Shown one piece after another: positions 36,691 through 44,800 of a DNA stretch of 64,000 nucleotides. The first letter of the stretch is position 1. Each line of letters starts with the position of its first letter. Location: NCBI GenBank assembly GCA_963752855.1, contig CAVVZX010000053.1, forward strand, positions 13,653 to 77,652. Direction: 5' to 3'. The position numbers and the translations under genes were made by a program. The notes under the pieces are model-generated. The model saw only the letters and a program-made list of their open reading frames with translations. It was not told the origin of the DNA and made no database searches. This DNA is from DATJPW01 sp963752855. Its GTDB lineage: Bacteria; Desulfobacterota; Desulfomonilia; Desulfomonilales; Desulfomonilaceae.

Positions 36691-37911
36691 ATGGTGATAA
36701 TAAAGCCCTTAAAGCTATTGGTTTGTCTAGCTATTCTCTCCACTCTCATCTTTGGCGCAGCTGTTTGGGCATACAACGGCGCCGATATTTCCGGTGGCAC
36801 AGGACTCCAGGGCGAAGCTCTGTCCGCGGACCCTCGAGTGAGGTCCGTTTCTCCACAGCGGCCCCCGGCTGTTCCTCAATCCTCGCGCAGCAGTTCCACG
36901 CGCAGCAAATCGCCGTCATCCCGGTCGTATGTATCCGATCCGGTACGCGTGAATTATCCGGGCGCCTTGCGTTACTCCTATCCCGGACCGCAGGCTTATC
37001 CGGCCCAGGGTTATCCACAGCAAGGATACCCGGCGCCGTTTGCCGGACCTGCCGGACCGTTTGCCGGATCTGCCGGTTGCGAGCAAGGGCCGCAGAATCT
37101 GTTATGCCCTTCAGGATGGGACTTTTCAGTGCCTTGGTATATTCCGTACCTGCCCCGCATTGGATGCAAACAGTTCCAAATTAGCGCAAGGCTCTGGTAT
37201 GCCACATTAAATGCCAGCACCATAGTCTGGGGCACGAATTTCACTGACGGTCCGGGCACTGAACTGGATTTACAGAGAGACCTCGGCCTGAGCAAGCATC
37301 AATATATAGCGGAATATGAAGCCCGGTGCCAGTTCAGGCAAAATTGGGGCTTACGATTTACTTTCATGCCGCTTGCCTTTAAAGACAACTTCACGCCTAC
37401 AACAATGGACTTTCCTTTTGGTGCCGGCTTCTTCTTCGGTAACGCTTTTTACCCTGTATTTGTTCCGATCGTGTCTCGATGGCATCGCAACATTTACCGG
37501 TGGGACCTCGTGTACGACTGGTATCAGGCGAAGCATGCGGTTTCCAGCATCTTTGCGGGGTACAGCCTATATGATGACAAGCTGGAGGTGAGCGACGTAT
37601 TTCAGAGTCGGAGTCGCTCCCGCGGCTTTGGATTGGCCTATGCAGGAGGCAGCATCGACCGGGTTATCAGGAACCTCGGTTGCGGAGGCGCAGCTGCTTC
37701 GGTCCACTGCAAGGCTAGCGCTCAGTTCCTCGAGGGGTTTTTCGGCTGGGACGGAATGGCCACAGGTCGAATTTCAGTGCCTATGGATTGCGGACGATTC
37801 GGGTACATAGAAGCCGGCTGGAGATGGATAGTTCTTGAAAGATCCTATCCGACCGATAAGGATAGGACCAGTCTGGACGGTTTAACCGGGTCCGTAGGGT
37901 TCGTCTTCTAG
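36691..37911 (+). CDS. Probable outer-membrane beta-barrel protein
   Basis: Start at MVIIKPLKLLVCLAILSTLI, with AAGGAGGAAGG directly before it, gives a signal peptide ending near AVWAYN. Residues about 35-120 are Ser/Pro/Tyr-rich and probably disordered (QSSRSSSTRSKSPSSRSYV, then YPAQGYPQQGYPAP). The rest (about 140-406) alternates aromatic and polar residues in short strands with pairs of cysteines and ends in Phe (GLTGSVGFVF), the usual recognition signal for beta-barrel assembly. No named family recognised. It has its own promoter and is monocistronic. Confidence 0.7.
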   Translation: MVIIKPLKLLVCLAILSTLIFGAAVWAYNGADISGGTGLQGEALSADPRVRSVSPQRPPAVPQSSRSSSTRSKSPSSRSYVSDPVRVNYPGALRYSYPGPQAYPAQGYPQQGYPAPFAGPAGPFAGSAGCEQGPQNLLCPSGWDFSVPWYIPYLPRIGCKQFQISARLWYATLNASTIVWGTNFTDGPGTELDLQRDLGLSKHQYIAEYEARCQFRQNWGLRFTFMPLAFKDNFTPTTMDFPFGAGFFFGNAFYPVFVPIVSRWHRNIYRWDLVYDWYQAKHAVSSIFAGYSLYDDKLEVSDVFQSRSRSRGFGLAYAGGSIDRVIRNLGCGGAAASVHCKASAQFLEGFFGWDGMATGRISVPMDCGRFGYIEAGWRWIVLERSYPTDKDRTSLDGLTGSVGFVF

Positions 37912-38104
37912 ATGTTGACCTTACAACGTGACCTCTACTGCGGTCTAGCAAGGATATCAACCTGATTAAACGGGCATCAGGCAGCGCCGAAAGGAGATTT
38001 GACGAGGCTTCCGGCGGATGCCGCCCTTCCCTAGGTTGAATGTCCCCCTTAACCGGCAATGGTGACGGAAACCCGGAAGCCTCACAAATTCTAAACGCGG
38101 CGCC

Positions 38105-38131
38105 AAAAAAGGCCCGGCCATCCGGCCGGGC
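38105..38131 (-). terminator. Rho-independent terminator after the cyclase-family gene
   Basis: GCCCGGCC at 38112-38119 pairs with GGCCGGGC at 38124-38131 around a four-base loop, and AAAAAA at 38105-38110 gives a T-run on the minus strand. It ends the transcript from 38828. Confidence 0.85.
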
Positions 38132-38183
38132 TTACCATTTAATACGACGTTGCGAGGTCGCCTCAACAGCTTATTTCATGCGA

Positions 38184-38828
38184 CTACGGTATCGGAAAAT
38201 CCTCTAGAAGCACCGCCCTTGAAGGCGCTCCGTCACTCCCTTTGATCTTCAACGGCAAACAAACCAGGAAATAAACGCCGGGAGCGATTGCCGATAAGTC
38301 TAGGCCCTCGACCGGTATAACGCCCGCTTCCAAGAGAACCGTATGAGTCGGCGCTCCTTGGTGAAAAGGGCCGACAGACAGGTAATCGATTCCGACGAGT
38401 CTTATCCCCTTCTTAACCAACCATTCCGCCCCGTCTTTCGTTATAGCCACAAAACCCGGCGCGAACTGGCGCCATTTCGCTTTCCAATTCTCGGAATTTC
38501 GAGTTCGGAACAAGACTCGTTCCGTGCCTTCAGGAATGTGAAGATCATCCAAACTCGTCGATGAGATACTCTCCTCTTTCGTTGCGTCTACTACGATCGC
38601 TGGTCCTATCAGGATGTTTAGGTCCAGAGTCTCCGACGCGGGGGCTCCTTCTATGAAATGAACGGGCGCGTCAACATGCGTTCCTGTGTGAGCGCCCATG
38701 TCTAATTTGGTAAGATTGGAACTCGAGTCTTTTCCTATACTGTGAACACGGGTAATTTGAATACCAGGATCACCTGGATAGGTTACGAGAGAATTGGAGA
38801 TGGTGAGGGTAATATCATGAATTCTCAT
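38184..38828 (-). CDS. Cyclase/kynurenine formamidase-family metal hydrolase
   Basis: The 214-residue protein begins MRIHDITLTISNSLVTYPGD and has the metal-binding motif GAHTGTHVDAPVHF at about residues 46-59, the signature of the cyclase family (Pfam Cyclase, kynurenine formamidase-like). It also has GIDYLSVGPF and PVEGLDLSAIAPG. Members hydrolyse N-formylkynurenine, isatin or cyclic amides with Zn or Mn. The actual substrate is unknown. A clear terminator follows. Just upstream on the same strand is a short-chain dehydrogenase remnant, so the pair may once have been an operon. Confidence 0.88.
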   Translation of the reverse strand: MRIHDITLTISNSLVTYPGDPGIQITRVHSIGKDSSSNLTKLDMGAHTGTHVDAPVHFIEGAPASETLDLNILIGPAIVVDATKEESISSTSLDDLHIPEGTERVLFRTRNSENWKAKWRQFAPGFVAITKDGAEWLVKKGIRLVGIDYLSVGPFHQGAPTHTVLLEAGVIPVEGLDLSAIAPGVYFLVCLPLKIKGSDGAPSRAVLLEDFPIP

Positions 38829-38863
38829 GGTGTTCTCCTGAAGAAAAACGGCAGGGATCTCAC

Positions 38864-39125
38864 TTACAGTGATCCTGTTTGACGCATAAGGCCGCCATCG
38901 ATAAAGACGGTCGCGTCGGTGATGTAAGACGCTTCATCCGAAGCCAAAAAAGCGACAAGTTTAGCGATTTCCTCGAGATTGCCGATCCTATGTACAGGAA
39001 TCTCATCCCCCAATGCCTTTTTCTTCGTAAGTATTCCTGAGGCCAGACTCATTTGTCCGAGCCGCAATGGCCCCATGCCCAACATTGACAATGCGGCCCT
39101 GGCGCCACGATGGCGTATTCCCCAA
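38864..39125 (-). pseudogene. Short-chain dehydrogenase remnant
   Basis: Only the C-terminal third remains in frame: LGDEIPVHRIGNLEEIAKLV, FLASDEASYITDATVFIDGG, LMRQTGSL, a typical SDR end. Just upstream, in another frame, QGRIVNVG is the SDR strand before the catalytic Ser. The part holding the YxxxK active site is missing between them and the nucleotide-binding N-terminus is absent, so this is a dead fragment, not a frame error. Confidence 0.75.
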
Positions 39126-39573
39126 TAGGTAAATATTTGCCGGTATCAAACATGCGCGAATCCAGGTTTACGGAACGAGAAAAAGTGCTGTTTTTCGGCG
39201 ACCGCTATAAATTATCCGCCAAATTCCCAGCTTCATGGCAAAGGGCTGCATTGATACAAATTCTCAAGCAACTAATTTGATACCGAAATTCTAAACTAAC
39301 AACCAACGAAGAATGCGAATTAAACAATTGAAATTTACGAAAATGGTGTTCCGCCGCTCCCTTGAAGATATTCGGCAACCCGCGTATTATCTTGTCAGCG
39401 ACAATTGCGCATGTCAATCTTATTGATGGAATCGGAGTCCACGGCGCATCAGATGGATCACGGAAAAATTGCGACCCGGATTCAGGTTTTTCTCGCGGAA
39501 AATTTTGCGGGCTTCTTGACATGGTCTGCTTGGGATGCTACATATACTCTTTTGATGAGAGGAGAGGCGCCTC
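39126..39573. other. Intergenic region upstream of rplM
   Basis: No gene was recognised. The right end carries the rplM promoter. The rest, AT-rich around 39270-39330, shows nothing clear. Confidence 0.4.
39516..39544 (+). promoter_or_regulatory. rplM-rpsI promoter
   Basis: TTGACA at 39516-39521, a 17-base spacer, and TACATA at 39539-39544 form a strong sigma-70 promoter. Transcription would start about 20 bases before the rplM ATG, with GAGAGGAGAGG as ribosome site. Confidence 0.8.
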
Positions 39574-40002
39574 ATGAAAACCTGGACCCCCAAAAAAGGG
39601 GAAGTTGAGCGAAAATGGTTGGTGATAGACGCCAAGGATAAAATCCTCGGCAGAGTGGCAGTGGAAGCTGCCCGAATTTTGAGAGGTAAACATAAACCTC
39701 AGTTTGCGACCCATATGGATAGCGGAGACTTCGTCATCGTTATTAATGCGTCCAAGGTCCGGCTCACCGGAAAAAAACTGAGCCAAAAGATGTATTACCA
39801 TCACAGCGGTTATCAGGGCGGCCTCAAGACAATTAAAGCAGAGAAATTGCTCAAAGAAAAACCGGAAAAGATGTTCAGGCTAGCGGTGCGCGGCATGCTT
39901 CCCAAAAATACGCTAGGTCGTGCGCAACTGAAAAAATTGAAAATATACGCCGGTGAATCGCACCCACACGAGGCGCAGAAGCCGGAAACACATCAGCTTT
40001 AA
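39574..40002 (+). CDS. rplM: Large-subunit ribosomal protein uL13
   Basis: The 142-residue protein matches L13: MKTWTPKKGEVERKWLVIDA, LGRVAVEAARILRGKHKP, MYYHHSGYQGGLKTI, and VRGMLPKNTLGRAQLKKLKI. It binds 23S rRNA early in 50S assembly. A consensus promoter lies directly upstream and rpsI follows 14 bases later, the universal bacterial pairing. Confidence 0.98.
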   Translation: MKTWTPKKGEVERKWLVIDAKDKILGRVAVEAARILRGKHKPQFATHMDSGDFVIVINASKVRLTGKKLSQKMYYHHSGYQGGLKTIKAEKLLKEKPEKMFRLAVRGMLPKNTLGRAQLKKLKIYAGESHPHEAQKPETHQL

Positions 40003-40016
40003 GTCGGGAGAGGAAA

Positions 40017-40409
40017 ATGAGTGACGAGCGTCATCAGTGTACGGGCAAACGAAAAAATGCCATAGCCAGGGTGCGACTGCAGCCTGGTTCCGGCAAAATG
40101 GTTATCAATAGTAGGCCCGTCGAGAATTATTTCGGACGTGAGACTTCCAGAATGGTTATTATGCAAGCGTTTGAATTGACCCAGACGGTGGGGCGATTCG
40201 ATATCTTCGTCAACGTTCGGGGAGGCGGTCTGTCAGGTCAGGCTGGGGCGATACGCCATGGGATCAGCAAGGCGCTGCTCGAAGTAGATTCAGCTTACAG
40301 GCCAACACTCAAAGCCGCGGGGTTCCTGACTCGCGACTCCCGCGTAAAAGAGCGGAAGAAATACGGGAAACGAGGCGCCAGGGCAAGCTTCCAGTTCTCG
40401 AAACGTTGA
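40017..40409 (+). CDS. rpsI: Small-subunit ribosomal protein uS9
   Basis: The 130-residue protein has GKRKNAIARVRLQPGSGKM, VRGGGLSGQAGAIRHGISKA and the basic tail KERKKYGKRGARASFQFSKR whose end contacts the P-site tRNA anticodon loop. The start is preceded by GAGAGGAAA. Co-transcribed with rplM and followed by a clear terminator. Confidence 0.98.
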   Translation: MSDERHQCTGKRKNAIARVRLQPGSGKMVINSRPVENYFGRETSRMVIMQAFELTQTVGRFDIFVNVRGGGLSGQAGAIRHGISKALLEVDSAYRPTLKAAGFLTRDSRVKERKKYGKRGARASFQFSKR

Positions 40410-40435
40410 TTCCCAAATTCAAGTAGAATTCTAGG

Positions 40436-40474
40436 AATGCCGGGGCAAGACCCAACTTGTTCCGGCATTTTTTT
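40436..40474 (+). terminator. Rho-independent terminator of rplM-rpsI
   Basis: AATGCCGG at 40436-40443 pairs with CCGGCATT at 40462-40469, followed by a T-run. It begins 26 bases after the rpsI stop. Confidence 0.9.
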
Positions 40475-40577
40475 GTGGGAACGTGCTTGAATTGAGAATT
40501 TGTGGTGGTGTTTCGGCTGCCTTCGCAGACGCAACCAGGATTGACGCGCAATATTTGCCACTCGGATCTTGTTGTGA

Positions 40578-41352
40578 TCAGCAAAGTCTCCGAAATTCTC
40601 TCATCAACGCCTGCATTACCTCGCCGGCATTCCCCAGGAGCGTCACGTTCATAAGGTTATCGTAAGGAGTGGCCTCGCGGTTCACCAGGATGAGCTCAGC
40701 GCCCGCTCGTTTGGCTTCCTGTGGAAGAAAACAGGCGGGCTGAACGACGAGAGACGATCCGATGGTCAAAAAGACGTCACACGCCCCCGCGTGCCGGAAT
40801 GCATTTTCAAGCGACCTCTTCGGGGAGCGATTGTCCGAACGCTATGGTTGCGCATTTGAGCGGACCGCCGCAATGCGGACAATAAGGAATGACAATGTCT
40901 TCAGGATCCATTTTGCCGGTGATCTCTTCCCTAGGCCAGCGAGTATTGCAATCGAGACAGGTGACCTCGTGCACTGTTCCGTGCAGCTCATAAATTTTAT
41001 CTCCTGAGCTCCCGGCCTTTTGGTGCAAGCCGTCAATATTCTGGGTGATGAGAGCTAGTAATCGGCCGCTTTTCTCAATTTCAACAACAGCTTTGTGGGC
41101 GGCATTGGGTTGGGCGTTCTCCATTGCCGGGTACCTGGCCAAGCTGTACTCCCAGTATAGCCTCCGATATTTTTCATGCGACCGGAACCTCTGGTAAGTC
41201 AAGTCGTCGGGATTGTATTGGGACCAAATCCCGCCCGGTGAACGAAAATCCGGAATCCCCGATTCGGTGGATATTCCGGCGCCGGTAAACACTACGACTC
41301 GCTTTGCCTTAAAAATCACCAGGGCGGCTGCTTTTATCGCCTCATTATCCAT
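40578..41352 (-). CDS. cobB: NAD-dependent protein deacylase (sirtuin), frameshifted
   Basis: The sirtuin core is plain: VFTGAGISTESGIPDFRSPG (NAD-binding), LITQNIDGLHQKAGS with the NID and catalytic His in ELHGTVHEVTC, and the zinc-binding cysteines CLDC and CPHCGG. The first frame stops right after LPEEV at 40807. Removing one base nearby continues LENAFRHAGACDVFLTIGSS and the C-terminal NAD-binding part to 40578, giving about 257 residues, normal length. Sirtuins remove acetyl or other acyl groups from lysines, and acetyl-CoA-rich anaerobes use them to reactivate acyl-CoA synthetases. It is preceded on the same strand by a tiny exported protein whose stop lies 11 bases before this ATG. Confidence 0.9.
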
Positions 41353-41363
41353 TAGGAGTCTCC

Positions 41364-41655
41364 TTACTGCCAGGGCCTTCGACGCGTGTTTGTTTCTGTC
41401 CGGTCTTTTCGTTTCCTGGGAGGAGGCTTGCAGCCGGACTTCCTCATAGCGTTTTTCAACTCAACGATCTTGTCCAGTATCTCACATAGCCCCTCGAATG
41501 TAACGGCGTCGGATTTGGTGGACGCTGCTGTTGGCATACGTCCGGTAGTCGTCTCTCAGTTGCTCCAGCTCTTTGGTCATCGCTCCGCAACTTTTTGCAA
41601 ACGACCATGATGGTAGACAGATGATCATTGCGAGGGCGAGCAGACGGATGATCAT
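41364..41655 (-). CDS. Tiny exported protein coupled to the sirtuin gene
   Basis: ATG at 41655, preceded by ACCGAGGCC, gives MIIRLLALAMIICLPSWSFA, a signal peptide, then KSCGAMTKELEQLRDDYRTY. After YANSSV the frame must drop one base to continue TKSDAVTFEGLCEILDKIVE and LKNAMRKSGCKPPPRKRKDR, ending at TAA 41364-41366 (about 96 residues). Stop and sirtuin start are 11 bases apart with GGAG between, so the genes are coupled. The product is a small helical, Cys-containing periplasmic protein with a basic tail, family unknown. Supported by signal peptide, ribosome site and coupling, but weakened by the frame break. Confidence 0.55.
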
Positions 41656-41807
41656 GCGATTGGCCTCGGTCCGGCTCCGCTTATACCAGCCTTAATTAAG
41701 CTTGATTAGGGCTCGCGATGAATTCGCGGCGCGGGGCACATATTACAACAATTTGCCCGATTGGCAAGTAGCGTCATTCCTCAATTTGTCCGAATAGCTC
41801 CGCCGCA

Positions 41808-44800
41808 TTACATCTGAAATAGCTTTTTCCAATTCGAGAGTCCCTTAAACCGCATCGAGTCGGTGTCAATCTCGCTCGAACAGGCCTGAAACGTTACATT
41901 CCAATTTCCGGCCAGAATGAATGGCGCCCAAAAGTAAGGATGCGACGTTGAGGGGTCCTTCAAGAGTGAAAGTTTAGCCTGGCGTAACGCCTCAGCCTTC
42001 GAGGAGTTTCTTAGATTGCGATACATGTCGATGAAGAGTTTGGCAGTGCTCTCATCATTTATTTGCCATAGCCCGAGTATAACCGACTCGCTTCCGGCAA
42101 ATAGAAAAGCCCTTGTGAAAGCCATCAATCCGTCCGTATCCTCAGAATCGATTTTGCCCGGCGATAGGCAAGAGGAGAGTACGACCAGCTCAGCATTGAG
42201 TTTGAGCCCAAAGACTTCGCCCAACTGAAGAAAACCGTCGTTCTCGTGATCATTATACAGAGAAAAAATGATTGAAGGCTGCCGCCGTTTGGTCGAGGCG
42301 CTATTTACCAAGAGACCGTGAGTGGCAAGATGCACATACCTGTAGCGGCTCAGATCGGCTTTCTTGAAGAGAGTTTCCGTGGCCTCTGCCCCGACATAAA
42401 CTTGCGAAGGTCCATCCATGAGGCGAACGATTTCCGCTATTTCTCTTCTTGCGCCGGGCAGGGGACGAAGTTCCGGCCCTCGCGTGTTGCGGCCGGGATT
42501 ATTCAAGGCGGTCAGCAACCGGTCCGCGCCCGGATTCAGTTCCATTGTCTTGCTGGGATCGGAGTAAATAGCATCACCAAAGGCCACCAGGGCCCAACCC
42601 GGCTGCTTCGTCTTTTTCCTGGTGCGAAGGTAAGACAGGACAGGAATCGAAGGCGAATAGGAAAACGCGTAACTCTCCAACAGATATGAGGGGCGGTCGG
42701 TTGCGGACCAGAAACGTTTGTGGGCGTGCGCCTCGGAATTCACCAGCATCTCAAACGGCAATGACGACAGAGGCCCGTGAGGGATCACCACTACAGTCTT
42801 CTTGCCGGCAAGAAAGTACTCGATCGGCTTGAACAGGCGAGAATAGAGCCGGTAAGCCACCGACGGGTCCCAGTGAGCTTGGGTATCTGCGCGAAGCAAC
42901 GGTCGGATCAGGGTCTCCACATCTCTTTGTATATCTACGCTCGCGTAACTGATAGAGAACGTATGGAAACGTTGCTTATCAATTGCGAACAAATAAGTGC
43001 GACTCCTGGTCACCATATAAGCCAGCACCGCTTCGTCCGGATCAACGACATCTCGTTGCATCTGATGTACATCGGTAGGCTTCGGATAACGAAGATCCGC
43101 ATAAGCCGGATATTCTTTCATCAGATGCTCTTTCAGCTTTCTAAATGCCTGTTCCTTGGCTCGTCGCTCCTCACGTAGCTTCTGCATCTGGTTTTGATCC
43201 TGGTTTACTCGAGAAATTTCTTCGGACAGGCGGCTGTTGAGCTTTCTCAGACTTAAGCGCAGACTTTTTTCTTTGACCAGGAGTTCCTGCGGCACGTCAG
43301 AAAACTTTTCAATATTGATCCGCTCCAGCGAGCTTTCAAACGCCGCTGCCCTGAGCTTTTCCACAATTCTCAGCGCCTGATCGTCGTAAGCGCCGGCCGG
43401 ATCTTTTTTTGCCAAAGTCATAAGGACACGTAGCGTGGTCTCAAATAAGGCGGTTTTCCCGCCGAATATAAAATTGTTCTCATCGGACTCTTCTGCGATA
43501 TCCGCCTCCATTCCTTCGAGTATTGCCAAGGCTCTTCTGTACGCTTCCAGCGCCTCGCCGAGGCGCTTCTTGCCCTCAAGTGTCCGGCCCATAATAAAAT
43601 AGGCCTTCCAGAGTAGCCCTCTGTCCTCGGCGCCTTGAGCGATTTCGAAAACGTGCTTCAAATCGGCGACAGCGCTGTCGAAATCTCCCAGGGTGGACGT
43701 GACCGAGGCTATTTGCAGCAAGTTCTCGTTCACACCGCGCCGCTCACCTAGTTTAGCTCGGATCTCCTTGGCATCGTTATATGCTTCCAGAGCGGTGCGT
43801 GGTCGTCCCAAATTTTGATGAAGTGTTCCCATACGAGTTAGAATCCGAGCTTCCATTCGTTGGTCGCCGATCTCACGAGTAAGTGAGAGGGCCTTTTGCT
43901 GGTATTTGAGAGCCCCTTCAGCTTCGCCGAGCTTGCTGAGGATATCTCCCAAGCGCACCAGTTCCGCCATTTGCATGGAAGTATCCCCGGCCTCGCTATT
44001 CAGGCGCAAAGCCTCTTCTAGAAGGCTCCTGGCCTTAGGGTAGTCTTCCATCAGGTAATAGATATTGCCAATTCGGTCGTGGATTCTGGCAAGACCGGAA
44101 TTATGCACATCCGCCTGAGATGCGGCTAATGCTTTTTGATAGTAATCCAAGGCAGGTTCGAGATCGCGGAATCCTTCATAAATTTCACCAAGGTGGAAGT
44201 CCAAGTCGCGTGATTGTGATGGCGGGAGACCCAATTCCGACCGCAATTTGAGAGCCTGATGCAGATTTGGGATGGCGTTTTCGTAATCTTCCGTTTTTGC
44301 TTGAATTACCGCTATGGCGCTGAGGGCCCAAAGCTCCCCTTCGCGATCTCCCCGCGACTTTACTTCATCCAGGGTCTCGCTCAGCAGAGAGAGCGCCTTG
44401 GGGTAATCACCGGAATCCTCCAGAACAGACGCCATCTTCAACTTGATAGCAGAGATTGAGCGAGTGTCATTAAGATGTTGAGCTTGTTCCAGGGCCTTAT
44501 TCAGCAGCGACAGCGCTTGACGTGGGTTCCCCTTTGCCCTTTGAACCATGGCCAGCTCGGTCAATATGGCCACCTCGCCCCTCGGATTCTGAATACGTTT
44601 GTTAAGTTTTTCGGCTTCTTCCAGACATTTCGCAGCGTTTTCCAAGTCGCCTTTTGCGAGATAGAGCCGCCCCATGCTGGTCAAATCGGTGGAGATGCCC
44701 CTTGTGTCCTGGATCTCGCGATGGAGTTTAGCAGAGCTAAGAAATTTTTCGAGCGCCGCCGTCTGCGAACCTCTGGCCGCCTCGATATTTCCCAAATTCG

